64,000 bases of DNA from a virus. The position numbers and the translations under genes are program-made. The stretch lies in IMG/VR virus record IMGVR_UViG_3300023184_000045, positions 59,498 through 123,497 of that record. One strand, 5' to 3'. Of the stretch, positions 22,522 to 31,900 are shown one piece after another (within the stretch, counting starts at the first letter, position 1; every line of letters starts with the position of its first letter). The notes beneath the pieces are model-generated. The model searched no databases, had not been told where the DNA came from, and saw only the letters and a list, made by a program, of their open reading frames with translations.

Positions 22522-24288
22522 CTATGAGTCTACATCGGTTCCATACGTGGTATAGCCATTGCTCTTGGTAACCCTGAGTATATTTTCAACCCTGGCAACT
22601 AATTCATCGCGATGACTAACTAACCACACGCTCTTTTTGCCGTCCCTGCTGAGCTTTTTAAGGATAGCCAAAGAACTTTCCATTCCGCTGGAATCCAGTC
22701 CCGAATCAACCAATTCATCAACAAATAGTAGATTGACTTTCTGATATAGACTTTCCCAAACATCGCGGAATGCCCAGCTCAGACTTAAGATAAGTCTGTT
22801 GCGTTCGCCTCTGCTGAGATTGTCAAAATCTAAATCTCTACCTAGCTCAGTAATACTTACCGTTAGATCGTTTTGAAATTCCACTTGATGTGGCAAACCA
22901 ATCTTTTCTAAGTAATAGCTGAGTCTAGTATTTAAATAACTCAAGTTTTGATCAATGATTTTTTTACGAATAAAACTATCTTTGTTGGTCAGCAACTTGA
23001 GCAAAAACTCTTCGTGATCTTTCATCTTGGTCAGCTGATTGATATTATCATAGCTGACTTCTTCTAGAGCAGTTTTTGTCATCTCTTCAATTTGATCACC
23101 ATAGGGATCAACTTCAAGTTTCTTCTGCTCGATCTGCTGCAATAGGTTTGCCAGTGTAGCTCTGTGCTCGACAGCATCAGACTCACGATCATAGAATATA
23201 TCAGGACGCGGACCTAACTCACCCAAATCTTTTAATGTTTGAGTATGTTCTAAGTATTGACCATTCGTTGCCAAAGCCTGCAACGAGGCTTCTTGTAGTG
23301 CTGTTACCTTCTCATCCAACACACTTACATGCTTTTGATCATGGAACTCTTGTCCACAAGCATAGCAAGTGTGATTTTTTAAATCACTAATTTCTTTTGT
23401 TAGTGTGTTTATTAACTTTTCTTCTTTGGCCTCATCGAGCTCGCATCGCTTGATTAAACTGTTAAGAGATTTAATCTTTTCTGCTTTCTTGTTGTAGGCT
23501 GTCAGCGAGCGGTGTGCAGCTAGTTCTGCTTCGATGTCAATTTGATTCAATTGATCGTATGCACTTTGTAACTGCTCACAGTCTGTGTTGTATTTGTTGA
23601 CCCAGAGTGTTTGTCTACGTCGCAGTGCTTGAATTTGTTCTTCGATACGCTTGTTTGCATCAATAACAGCTCTGATGCGAAACTCGTCTTGCTGTATGTC
23701 GTCTTTAGTCTGTTTAATTCTTTCTTTGAGTACTTCTGCTTTTTCACTTAGCAAAGTAATACCCATCAGCTGCTCAATGATTTCTCGTTGATCGCTGGCT
23801 TTTAAACTTAGAAACGGCTCTGTGTAGGTGTTTAACGCAACAATATGTTTGAACATATTGTGGCTCATGCACAACAGTCGCTCAATGTCTTGCTGCGTTT
23901 CTCTGCTATCGCCTTGGCTTTCGTCGACAATTTGTTGTTCAACATCGGCAACATAAAATTTCATTACATTAGGTTTGCGTCCGCGTTCAATTCTATATTC
24001 AACGCCGTCTTTTTCAAAATCGATAGTAACCATCATGCCTTTGGCATTAGTTCTATTAATCAAATTGTCTTTTTTAATATTGGTTAGTGCATTGCCATAC
24101 AAAGCATAGCTAACTATATTCAATAATGCGCTTTTTCCAGTACCATTGCGGGCACCGCTATCGTCGCCGCCTAAGTCAAGATTCTCACCCAATATCAGTG
24201 TTAGATCGTTACGATCTAAATTGACACTCTGGGTAACGTTGCCAATCGACAAGAAGTTTTTTGCTGTAACAGATTTTATTTTAAGCAT
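22522..24288 (-). CDS. 46: Recombination endonuclease subunit, T4 gp46 (SbcC/Rad50-like)
   Basis: 588 aa, close to T4 gp46 (560 aa). It has an SMC-type ATPase layout: the N-terminal Walker A region GARNGTGKSALL near residues 45-56, in the gp46-specific context GENLDLGGDDSG. Coiled-coil arms follow, with a zinc-hook Cys pair (CYAC) near residue 308. At the C-terminus are the ABC signature LSRGERNRL, the Walker B segment VNLLFVDELVDSGLD and a D-loop, then the switch histidine in WLVSHRDEL. With gp47 it resects DNA ends for recombination-dependent replication and degrades host DNA. Its ATG overlaps the gp47 stop by one base, so the two are translationally coupled. Confidence 0.96.
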   Translation of the reverse strand: MLKIKSVTAKNFLSIGNVTQSVNLDRNDLTLILGENLDLGGDDSGARNGTGKSALLNIVSYALYGNALTNIKKDNLINRTNAKGMMVTIDFEKDGVEYRIERGRKPNVMKFYVADVEQQIVDESQGDSRETQQDIERLLCMSHNMFKHIVALNTYTEPFLSLKASDQREIIEQLMGITLLSEKAEVLKERIKQTKDDIQQDEFRIRAVIDANKRIEEQIQALRRRQTLWVNKYNTDCEQLQSAYDQLNQIDIEAELAAHRSLTAYNKKAEKIKSLNSLIKRCELDEAKEEKLINTLTKEISDLKNHTCYACGQEFHDQKHVSVLDEKVTALQEASLQALATNGQYLEHTQTLKDLGELGPRPDIFYDRESDAVEHRATLANLLQQIEQKKLEVDPYGDQIEEMTKTALEEVSYDNINQLTKMKDHEEFLLKLLTNKDSFIRKKIIDQNLSYLNTRLSYYLEKIGLPHQVEFQNDLTVSITELGRDLDFDNLSRGERNRLILSLSWAFRDVWESLYQKVNLLFVDELVDSGLDSSGMESSLAILKKLSRDGKKSVWLVSHRDELVARVENILRVTKSNGYTTYGTDVDS

Positions 24289-25304
24289 TAGAGAGTTTGA
24301 TAGATTTCAAGCAACAAGTTAGTATTATAGTTTTCACTGGTAATACCTGTCAATTGATTAGATACAATTTGATCAACGCTTTGAAAAGATATGTTGCCTT
24401 GTGCAACCATGCCTTCAAGGTCTACGTTTGATTGTGGTATTAATTTAATCTCTCTGAGATGATGGCTGTTAATAAATGTTTCTTTGATAAAGCTAGCTTC
24501 TTCGTAGCTAATGTCAATATCTAAGTTAACCCTGGCATGCATATTTCTGCGTAACAACCTGTCGGAGTCATTTAAGATGCTGCTAAGATTGTAAACTCGG
24601 TACACGGGTTGATCGGGCCAGGCATGATACACTGGCTCTTGTCCCCATTCGAGTATCATTAGCCCGCGTTCGTCGTCGCCAGCATCGGCATAGTTATGTG
24701 GAAAGCAATTGCCAATGTAGGTAATGTTCTTTTTAGTTTGGCGTTTGTGAAAATGTCCGGTAAACACATGATCAAAGTGATTAAAGTCTTCTCTATGTAC
24801 AGTGCCATGGTCAGGCATTTCTACCATAGCATTCATCATGTAACCTGGCAGTTCAAAATGCCCAAACATATATTTGGCAGCCAGCTTAGGAATACGTTTG
24901 TGGTCATCTGCAACAAGCCAAGGAGCAATAACTACATCACCCTCAATAAGCCAGTCATTGCAAATGACTACATTAGATAAATGTTTAGCCCACTCGACAC
25001 TTTGTACATCGCGCTTGTCTCGGTAATACAAATCATGATTGCCGGGTATAAAGAATACCCTATCAAAATTTGCATTTAAGTGTTCTAATGCTTGTAGGCT
25101 GTAATTAAGGGTAACAATGTTAATGCTAGCTCTATTGTTATGCCAATCGCCAAGGAACATAGCGGTTTCACAACCTTCTTCCTTGGCTTTGGCAGTAGCC
25201 CACTTGACAAAGTTCAAACAATCATCGTTGTGTTGGCTGCTGTTTGACTTTAGCCCAAAGTGGATGTCAGTGAAAACAGCGGCTTTTTTAAAAAGATTAC
25301 TCAT
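24288..25304 (-). CDS. 47: Recombination endonuclease subunit, T4 gp47 (SbcD/Mre11-like)
   Basis: 338 aa, the same size as T4 gp47 (339 aa). All metallophosphoesterase motifs are present in order: D-x-H in FTDIHFG, GDWHNNR, GNHD in FIPGNHDLYYRD, and GHFHKRQ. It supplies the nuclease activity of the gp46-gp47 complex. The gene directly precedes gp46 and follows gp55 by 47 bp on the same strand, suggesting a common early or middle transcript. Confidence 0.96.
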   Translation of the reverse strand: MSNLFKKAAVFTDIHFGLKSNSSQHNDDCLNFVKWATAKAKEEGCETAMFLGDWHNNRASINIVTLNYSLQALEHLNANFDRVFFIPGNHDLYYRDKRDVQSVEWAKHLSNVVICNDWLIEGDVVIAPWLVADDHKRIPKLAAKYMFGHFELPGYMMNAMVEMPDHGTVHREDFNHFDHVFTGHFHKRQTKKNITYIGNCFPHNYADAGDDERGLMILEWGQEPVYHAWPDQPVYRVYNLSSILNDSDRLLRRNMHARVNLDIDISYEEASFIKETFINSHHLREIKLIPQSNVDLEGMVAQGNISFQSVDQIVSNQLTGITSENYNTNLLLEIYQTL

Positions 25305-25351
25305 TCATCTATTATAACAATTTATCCATTGGTATGTAAAGCAATATGGCG

Positions 25352-26251
25352 TTAATCGTGATCGCCGTCGCTGCCACCCGAGTACCCAGATGACATACCT
25401 TGTCTAGTGTAACTTGGATTAAAGTTATTCATTTCTAAAATGTCATCGCGTAAGTTTTGATTACGTTTTTCAATATTTAACACACGAGTAAAGCTATTAG
25501 TGATAGCGGCAGTATAATACGCAAAAGGGTTCTGCGATTTTGACTCGTCAAATTGTAGTCCAATTTGGCTGAGTTGTAACAGTGCTTGGCTTCGCATTTC
25601 GTCATTGTATGTATATCCTCTCCAATTTGATCTTGTTGCATAGCGCTCACATAGTTTCATAAACATTAAGGCTAGCTTTTTAGTCATTGAACCGTGATCC
25701 CTAGACCACTCGCCTGTGTCTAAATTGCCCTTCCAGTGGCTTTTACCTACGCAATAGCTGGTACCTTCTGTGTCAATTTTATAGTGCTGGAATGGTGGAA
25801 AGTTACATTTGGTATATTTGATCACGGCTATTGGTACTTTGTAGTCTTCGTCGTCGTCGTACTCGGTGTGGGCAGCAGCCTCTTCATCGGCAGCGTCCTG
25901 ACTCTTTTTAGTAGCAGCTTCGTTAATTGGCACATGTGCCCAGGTCATTACCCGAAAAATTACATCGGTAGTAGGGATTTCTTCGGTCGGAAGTAAAAAC
26001 TCATCTAATTTACGTTTTTCTCCTAGTGCAACAGCAGCTTCTAGCTGTAGCTTTGCTAGACGTTCTGCTCGATTTTCCTGTGCTTGCCGAATGTTATCCG
26101 TGGTGATCTGTGCTAGATCGTGGATAATCATATCATAATCGGCATAATCCGGCGATGTAAAAGTACAGTAAGTACTCTTGCTACGGTGTATCTCTTTTAA
26201 GATATCTTTGTTGTTTAGATAATTGTGTTTAATTTTTATTCTCCTGAGCAA
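25352..26251 (-). CDS. 55: Late-transcription sigma factor, T4 gp55-like
   Basis: 299 aa against 185 in T4. The C-terminal half carries the gp55 signature: WRGYTYNDEMRSQALLQLSQ, then IGLQFDESKSQNPFAYYTAA and ITNSFTRVLNIEKRNQ, matching T4-type YNDEM, NPFAYFTQI and NSFL-x-x-x-x-KE blocks. The N-terminal half has an acidic insert (about residues 118-140, with many Asp/Glu) and an ATKKSQDAADEE stretch, which accounts for the extra length. It redirects host RNA polymerase to late promoters, in line with the many (G/T)ATAAATA octamers in this window. The C-terminal 20 residues are Gly/Ser-rich. Confidence 0.92.
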   Translation of the reverse strand: MLRRIKIKHNYLNNKDILKEIHRSKSTYCTFTSPDYADYDMIIHDLAQITTDNIRQAQENRAERLAKLQLEAAVALGEKRKLDEFLLPTEEIPTTDVIFRVMTWAHVPINEAATKKSQDAADEEAAAHTEYDDDEDYKVPIAVIKYTKCNFPPFQHYKIDTEGTSYCVGKSHWKGNLDTGEWSRDHGSMTKKLALMFMKLCERYATRSNWRGYTYNDEMRSQALLQLSQIGLQFDESKSQNPFAYYTAAITNSFTRVLNIEKRNQNLRDDILEMNNFNPSYTRQGMSSGYSGGSDGDHD

Positions 26252-26330
26252 ATTACTGCGTTATTTTTAGTTTAGCATACAATTCAATTGATTGCAACCA
26301 TTGGTATAAACATAGCACATTTTAAACGGT

Positions 26331-26338
26331 ATAAATAT
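26331..26338 (+). promoter_or_regulatory. Late promoter TATAAATA for the baseplate operon
   Basis: Exact late octamer on the plus strand, 21 bp upstream of the GTG start at 26359. It is the only strong late-promoter match seen at the head of the 34 kb plus-strand baseplate and adhesin run. Confidence 0.7.
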
Positions 26339-26358
26339 ACAAAAGAAGGAATACTATT

Positions 26359-27258
26359 GTGTCAGACTACCTAGGACTATATGATTACATATCGGGACAG
26401 CAAGCACCAAAGGCACGGCAAGAAATTCACATTGCACCTGGGGATTACCCTGCACGGTTAGATTCACCGTCGGATTCTGATCCTTATCAAAATTTAAATG
26501 CATTTACACCCGACGCTGCTACCAGACTTGCTGCCGCCGGATTAACAGCTGGCGGGTTTGCTCCATCTGCAACCGGTGTTAATACAGGTGGTATAGATTT
26601 TAGTCAAGGATCGTACGGAAACGCCGATTCTGGAAACACTGGCTATTCTTACAACAACAGCCCTGCTCAGTCTAGAGCAACCAGCAGCAGCGGAGTAGAT
26701 TGGCGTTTAAAAATCAGCTGCAAAGCAATCGGGTTAAGTGGTATTCTATCTCCTTTAGCTAAATCAAATGGGGTAATATTTCCAATTACTCCAACGGTGA
26801 ACATGACGTATCAAGCAAACTATTCTCCACAACGCTATACGCATAGCAATTATCCAATGTATTCATATGAGAATAGCGAAGTGCAAGCTATTTCAGTCTC
26901 TGGGGAATTTACCGCTCAAAATAAAGAAGAAGCTGCGTATGTATTAGCTTGTATTTATTTCTTCCGGGCAACTACTAAAATGTTTTTTGGCAGTGGCGCC
27001 AATGCAGGCAGTCCACCACCTATTGTTAGATTAAAAGGTTACGGTGACCAGTATTTGCCTAACGTGCCGTGTATAGTAACACAATTTGCGCATATTATGC
27101 CACAAGATGTTGATTATATCAGCAGTGGAACAACACGAATACCAACAGTTAGTACAATATCTTTAAGTCTACAACCGTTATATAGCAAGGCTACTATTAA
27201 AAACTTTGATTTACAAAAATTTGCCAGTGGTGGCCTAGTAGGATCGGGATTCCTATAA
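26359..27258 (+). CDS. Baseplate tail-tube cap or initiator protein (gp48/gp54-like)
   Basis: 299 aa with a GTG start preceded by AGAAGGA. Residues 1-115 are a Gly/Ser/Asn-rich N-terminal arm. The folded part, from about residue 118, contains FPITPTVNMTYQANYSPQRY, then THSNYPMYSYENSEVQAISV, SGEFTAQNKEEAAYVLACIY and LPNVPCIVTQFAHIMPQDVDY. This is a tail-tube-like beta-barrel pattern of the kind found in baseplate tube-initiation proteins next to a LysM-type gene. Position directly before the gp53-like gene supports a tube cap (gp48) or tube initiator (gp54) role; the sequence does not let me choose between them. Its stop overlaps the next ATG (TAATG). Confidence 0.6.
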   Translation: MSDYLGLYDYISGQQAPKARQEIHIAPGDYPARLDSPSDSDPYQNLNAFTPDAATRLAAAGLTAGGFAPSATGVNTGGIDFSQGSYGNADSGNTGYSYNNSPAQSRATSSSGVDWRLKISCKAIGLSGILSPLAKSNGVIFPITPTVNMTYQANYSPQRYTHSNYPMYSYENSEVQAISVSGEFTAQNKEEAAYVLACIYFFRATTKMFFGSGANAGSPPPIVRLKGYGDQYLPNVPCIVTQFAHIMPQDVDYISSGTTRIPTVSTISLSLQPLYSKATIKNFDLQKFASGGLVGSGFL

Positions 27259-27560
27259 TGACTGCAAAATACTCTAAATATAGTCCATACTATGCAACTA
27301 CTGTAACGGGCGGATTTCTTGACGTACTAAAATATAGACCCATACCAAAAAATTCATTAGATGTCAAATATACAATCGATACAATTTATGCATACCGTCC
27401 CGATTTATTATCGTCGGACCTGTATGGCAATTCGGGACTATGGTGGGTGTTTGCTATGCGCAATCCAAACGTGATCAAAGATCCTGTATTTGATTTTTAT
27501 CCCGGGCAAGTAATTTATATTCCTAACAAGTCTACTTTGATTTCAACATTGGGAATATAA
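27258..27560 (+). CDS. 53: Baseplate wedge protein, gp53-like with LysM-type C-terminus
   Basis: 100 aa. The central part YTIDTIYAYRPDLLSSDLYG, then NSGLWWVFAMRNPNVIKDPV, followed by DFYPGQVIYIPNKSTL, matches the short LysM-containing tail proteins. These include the C-terminus of T4 gp53 and the analogous small baseplate proteins that join the hub to the wedge. T4 gp53 is 196 aa, so this is a compact form, as in other far-T4 phages. It is translationally coupled to the previous gene and one base from the next. Confidence 0.75.
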   Translation: MTAKYSKYSPYYATTVTGGFLDVLKYRPIPKNSLDVKYTIDTIYAYRPDLLSSDLYGNSGLWWVFAMRNPNVIKDPVFDFYPGQVIYIPNKSTLISTLGI

Positions 27561-27561
27561 A

Positions 27562-29763
27562 ATGGCAGACAATGGGGCTTATAAAAAATATCTGTACGAA
27601 CAGCAGCAAAACAGGATTAAATCAAATACTGCTAAGTACGCAGGCATCACTACAGCCGCTCCTTTATCGGCTGCTGAAAAAACAACTATATCTGGCCCAC
27701 ACCAAAAACCACCTCGTGACCCTTTTGCAGATGCTCGTAACAATGCTGGTCGTGCTGGCTACGATGAAGCAGGTAGCCCAATTGACCCGTTTGCTGCTGC
27801 CCGTGCGAACGCTGGCCGTCCTGGGTATGATGAGTCTGGTGATCCGGTGGACGCATTTGCCAATGAACGTGCAAACGCTGGTCGCCCCGGATACGACGAA
27901 GCTGGCACCAAGATCAACAGCGACGGAACGCCTGGCGGAACTCAAAGTATAAGTGCCAATGGTGCAAGTTCTGGCGCAGACGGCGGTGGTAATCCGGATA
28001 GTAATCCGTTAGATAATTATGCTGACTATACCTACAGTTTAAATTTGTCTGTGCTGCCACCATCTGATTATAACGGCCTAGGCAACGGTCCGTTCAGTGC
28101 CGACGGCAAAGTATTAATTGCCAGCGGCGGTAGACGCGACAGTGGCTTTGGTAGAGTAGCAGGATTCGAATCTGATTTTTATTTTGATAGTTTTAAAATG
28201 ACAACTATTGTTGGGGTAAACAATACTACTCGTGGCAGTAATGTAATTGATATGTCGTTTACTGTATTAGAACCATATGGGATGACACTACTTGACAAAA
28301 TTTTAAAAGTAGCAGACACACTAGGCGCAAAAAATTGGAATGAAATGCCATTTGTAATGCAAATTGATTTTTATGGTAATACCAATGATGATATACCAGA
28401 ATTAATTGCTGGACAAACAAAAACTATTCCTATAAAATTAATTGAATGTAAAATTAAAGCAACTACCAAAGGTGCTGAATATCAGTTTCACGGAATTCCG
28501 TACAATCATGCAGCATTCCAAACTAATGCAGTATCAACTCCGGCATTCAATGAAGTAACTGCAAAAACTGTTGGAGAATTTTTTAGTAACGCAGAAGATG
28601 ATAAAGGCAGCTATGCGTCGGCACTGAACAAGTACCAACAAAAATTAGCTGATGCAAATAAAAAGTATCAGGCGCTACCTGATAAATTTGAATTTGAAAT
28701 TGACGATGAAATAAAAAATGCAAAAATAATTGCCGACGATAAGCGCGGCAATGTTAGAAATACCCCAACTGCAAACGATGCCGCACCTAGCTCAAAAAAA
28801 GTAGATGGAAAAAAAGCAGCAGAAGGTGGCAAACCAGCTACAGTTGATTTAAAAACTCAAGTTACAGCTATCAATGCTGGAACATCTATCCCAGCAGTAA
28901 TTGATCAAGTTATAAGGAACAGTAGTTATTTTTCTGAGCAAGTGGGTAAACAAGGTAACGATGTAATTAAATCGTGGAAAATAATTCCTAAAGTTGAAAT
29001 AATGGAATTTGACAATTATAGAAAATGCTACCAGAAAAAATACATATACGTAATTAAAAAATCAGAATATCACAACACCAAATATCCAGACGCACCTACT
29101 AAATTTCCTAAGAAAATTTCTAGGCAATATGATTATATGTACACTGGAAAAAATCAGTCTATAATAGATTTTAATATTGATTTTAATATTGTATTTTATA
29201 CAGCAATGACTGCCAATAGAGACAAACTAAAAACGACAGAAATAGATCCTGATTCAACAAAAAATGAACGAGATAAAGGCACCCAAGCTGGTGCAACAGC
29301 AAATAAATTGGATCAATCACATACAAAAACAGTTGGCTCAAATTCAGATCTTCAAACATCGGCACAAGGAACAAATGATTTTAAAAATGTAGCAGCAAAT
29401 GACTTGGTTAGATCGATGTTTACCGACTCTCGTGGAGATATGATTAATATCAAATTGAAAATTGCTGGTGATCCAGCATTTATTAAACAAGATGATGTTT
29501 ACTTTAAACCTAAGGCAAATGACAATACTCCGCCGGGCGAGCTTGATGGGGCCAACAGTTTTACCACTGATGGTGGCGAATTATTTGTTGCATTAAATTT
29601 TAGAACACCGTCGGACACTAATCCCACAGATGATACATATGATTTTAGTGAAAGCGAAAAGACTGCATTTAGTGGTACTTATAGAGTTATTACAATAGAA
29701 AACATTCTTGAACGAGGAGTATTTACACAAACACTTGATATAATAAAAGTATTTGATGTATAA
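27562..29763 (+). CDS. Baseplate hub protein (gp27-like by position)
   Basis: 733 aa. Residues 1-52 are charged; residues 53-118 are three 22-residue tandem repeats (see repeat entry); a Gly/Ser/Asn linker follows to about 155. The folded region begins YTYSLNLSVLPPSDYNG and includes FESDFYFDSFKMTTIVG, then MSFTVLEPYGMTLLDKIL, FVMQIDFYGNTNDDIPELI and IPIKLIECKIKATTKGAEYQ. This tandem beta-domain pattern fits the hub proteins that carry the spike (gp27, gpD, VgrG N-terminus). It lies between the LysM-type gene and the gp5-like spike gene, where a hub gene is expected. A poly-charged linker (about 370-425) and a flexible C-terminal part are also present. The hub assignment is an inference. Confidence 0.6.
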   Translation: MADNGAYKKYLYEQQQNRIKSNTAKYAGITTAAPLSAAEKTTISGPHQKPPRDPFADARNNAGRAGYDEAGSPIDPFAAARANAGRPGYDESGDPVDAFANERANAGRPGYDEAGTKINSDGTPGGTQSISANGASSGADGGGNPDSNPLDNYADYTYSLNLSVLPPSDYNGLGNGPFSADGKVLIASGGRRDSGFGRVAGFESDFYFDSFKMTTIVGVNNTTRGSNVIDMSFTVLEPYGMTLLDKILKVADTLGAKNWNEMPFVMQIDFYGNTNDDIPELIAGQTKTIPIKLIECKIKATTKGAEYQFHGIPYNHAAFQTNAVSTPAFNEVTAKTVGEFFSNAEDDKGSYASALNKYQQKLADANKKYQALPDKFEFEIDDEIKNAKIIADDKRGNVRNTPTANDAAPSSKKVDGKKAAEGGKPATVDLKTQVTAINAGTSIPAVIDQVIRNSSYFSEQVGKQGNDVIKSWKIIPKVEIMEFDNYRKCYQKKYIYVIKKSEYHNTKYPDAPTKFPKKISRQYDYMYTGKNQSIIDFNIDFNIVFYTAMTANRDKLKTTEIDPDSTKNERDKGTQAGATANKLDQSHTKTVGSNSDLQTSAQGTNDFKNVAANDLVRSMFTDSRGDMINIKLKIAGDPAFIKQDDVYFKPKANDNTPPGELDGANSFTTDGGELFVALNFRTPSDTNPTDDTYDFSESEKTAFSGTYRVITIENILERGVFTQTLDIIKVFDV
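27718..27915 (+). repeat. Three 66-bp tandem repeats in the hub gene
   Basis: Three in-frame units (27718-27783, 27784-27849, 27850-27915) encode DPFADARNNAGRAGYDEAG, DPFAAARANAGRPGYDESG and DAFANERANAGRPGYDEAG, each followed by a three-residue joint. The protein period is 22 residues. It is probably a flexible or ligand-binding arm. Confidence 0.9.
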
Positions 29764-29768
29764 TAAAG

Positions 29769-31892
29769 ATGTCTAAAACAGATAGAAGAATAGGTAAAAA
29801 AGTACCAGACTATATACGCCGTGAAGATAGCTCGGGCGTCCGCCTTGATGCTGGCCCGTATATTGGAAAAATTAAAAATAATTACGATACTATACGGCAA
29901 GGCAGATTGCAAGTTTGGATTCCGGACATTGGTGCAGGCGATGAGAATGATCCTAGTAATTGGCGAACAGTTAGCTATGCTAGTCCTTTTACTGGAGCAA
30001 CTTCTCAAGAAGAAGATAAAAAAGATAATAAATTTAAAAAAGGTGTAAGGCACACTTACGGATTCTGGTTTACTCCACCAGACATTGATAATTTTGTACT
30101 ATGTACATTTGTTGCAGGCGATCCTATGCGCGGATTTTGGTTTGCGTGTATACCAGTGCAAGCAGGGCAACACATGATACCAGCAATTGCTGGGTCTGCA
30201 AATTATGACGATAAAGATATTGACAGCGATGCTGTTAAAAAGATGTCAAAGTCGCCACCACTACCTGTAGCCGAGTTTAATGAAAATGCTGATCAGGATT
30301 GGTCTAATTTTGTAAATTTAAAAAAAGCCCTGCACGAAACACAAATTGAAGTTCTACTAGAGCAGGGGCTTGATAGAGATACAACCCGCGGAGTAATCAG
30401 TAGCAGCAGTCAGCGAGAAAGCCCTAGTAAAGTATTTGGAATTAGTACACCCGGCCGTGCATTGTCTGGAGCCACCAATGACCAGCTAGTCTATTCCAGA
30501 GAAGGTGGGCATACTTTTGTTATGGATGACGGCGACTTTGCAAACAAAAACAAATTATTTAGAATACGAACATCGGGTGGTCATCAATTAATAATGAATG
30601 ATTCCGATGATGTATTATACATTGGAAATAGTAAAGGAACAGCCTGGGTAGAGTTAACAGGCAGCGGCGATGTTAATGTATTTGGTACTGCTAGCATAAA
30701 TCTTAGAGCTCAAGAGAATATCAATTTCCATGCAGGCAAAGACATTAACATACATTCTGATGGAAAGTTTAATTTATTTGCAAAGACTTCTGTAAAAATT
30801 GAGTCAGAAGCAATAAGTTCTGTATCAAGTAAGAGAACAACTATATATGGCAATGGCATTGAAGTGGGTAGTGAATCTACCATTGACATTAATGCCAAGA
30901 GCAGTGCCAGTTATAGTGCTGGTCCAGAATTAATTCTATCTGGCACTACAATAAAATTAAATTCGGGCAAGGGTCCTACTGTAGCTAAACCTGAAAAAAT
31001 AACAATAAATGATTTGTACGATGCAGAAAAAGATGGCAACGGACAATGGCAATCTAAACCTGCTAAATTAAAAAGCATTGTTAAGAAAGCACCAACGCAT
31101 GAGCCGTGGGGACGAGACGGTGGTAAACCGAATCCAGCCGCTAGTGGCGCCGCCAGCGCATCCGGTAGCAACGGCGGCAGTTTGGGCAGCGCATCCGGCA
31201 GCGGCGCAACACAGACAGTAACCGGCGCCGGCGCAGTTGACGGATTTGGAAACCCAGTATTAAAAGGATCTAGCAACAGTTCGGATGCTGGATTAAAATC
31301 TGCACTAGGGGGAAGTGTTCGCAAACCAGCATCAAAAGAAGAAATGTATCGTAGCGACAATCCTACTCCTACAAAAGGAGTTGGTAACTTAGACCCAATT
31401 GATAAGAAAGCCTTAAAAACACAAATTGCCAAAAGTGAAAGTGGCGGTAAGTATGACATTGTAGAATCTAATAGAGGTAATTATTTGGGCAAGTACCAAG
31501 TTGGTGCGTCTGCACTAGTTGGCGAAGGATATATCAAACCTGATGCTTACGCCAAGTACGGTACTGCTGCGGTTAATTATCCATCAAGTTGGACTGGAAA
31601 AGATGGAGTTAGTGGTAAGCAAGATTTTCTTAACAATCATTCTGCACAAGAAAATGCAATGGACGGCTTACTTGACAAGAATTATGCTGCTTTGCAACGC
31701 ACTGGCGGCGTTAGATCAACTGATAGTAAAGAAACAGTATCAGGAATGTTGGCAACAAGTCACCTATTGGGTGCAGGCGGTGCAACAACATGGCGTAATA
31801 CAGGAGGCGGCGCAGACGCCAATGGTACAACGGGCACAGCATATTTTAACATGGGTAGGTACGCTTCAAACGTATTGGCTAAAACATCTTAA
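29769..31892 (+). CDS. 5: Baseplate spike, gp5-like, with C-terminal muralytic domain
   Basis: 707 aa. The N-terminal OB-type domain (about residues 25-150) reads YIGKIKNNYDTIRQGRLQVW, then IPDIGAGDENDPSNW and VRHTYGFWFTPPDIDNFVLC, as in gp5/VgrG spikes. The next part, about 230-400, has the beta-helix repeats typical of the spike (DVNVFGTASINLRAQENINF, HAGKDINIHSDGKFNLFAKT). A Gly/Ser/Ala linker lies near 455-490. The C-terminal domain from about 540 carries an E-SGG-K-Y motif (KSESGGKYDIV) and GNYLGKYQVGASALVGEGYI, characteristic of lytic transglycosylase or lysozyme-type phage domains, with the Glu near residue 556 as the likely catalytic acid. T4 gp5 has its lysozyme domain in the middle; here the domain is at the C-terminus. 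It would pierce and locally digest the cell wall during injection. Confidence 0.85.
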   Translation: MSKTDRRIGKKVPDYIRREDSSGVRLDAGPYIGKIKNNYDTIRQGRLQVWIPDIGAGDENDPSNWRTVSYASPFTGATSQEEDKKDNKFKKGVRHTYGFWFTPPDIDNFVLCTFVAGDPMRGFWFACIPVQAGQHMIPAIAGSANYDDKDIDSDAVKKMSKSPPLPVAEFNENADQDWSNFVNLKKALHETQIEVLLEQGLDRDTTRGVISSSSQRESPSKVFGISTPGRALSGATNDQLVYSREGGHTFVMDDGDFANKNKLFRIRTSGGHQLIMNDSDDVLYIGNSKGTAWVELTGSGDVNVFGTASINLRAQENINFHAGKDINIHSDGKFNLFAKTSVKIESEAISSVSSKRTTIYGNGIEVGSESTIDINAKSSASYSAGPELILSGTTIKLNSGKGPTVAKPEKITINDLYDAEKDGNGQWQSKPAKLKSIVKKAPTHEPWGRDGGKPNPAASGAASASGSNGGSLGSASGSGATQTVTGAGAVDGFGNPVLKGSSNSSDAGLKSALGGSVRKPASKEEMYRSDNPTPTKGVGNLDPIDKKALKTQIAKSESGGKYDIVESNRGNYLGKYQVGASALVGEGYIKPDAYAKYGTAAVNYPSSWTGKDGVSGKQDFLNNHSAQENAMDGLLDKNYAALQRTGGVRSTDSKETVSGMLATSHLLGAGGATTWRNTGGGADANGTTGTAYFNMGRYASNVLAKTS

Positions 31893-31900
31893 ATACTATT

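Noticed and set aside
27572-27952. Overlapping plus-strand open frame in the hub gene
   Set aside because: Created by the tandem repeat in another frame; the 22-residue protein repeat shows the true frame.
30911-31459. 182-codon antisense open frame opposite the spike gene
   Set aside because: Its composition mirrors the Gly/Ser-rich linker on the other strand; the spike domains are clearly on the plus strand.
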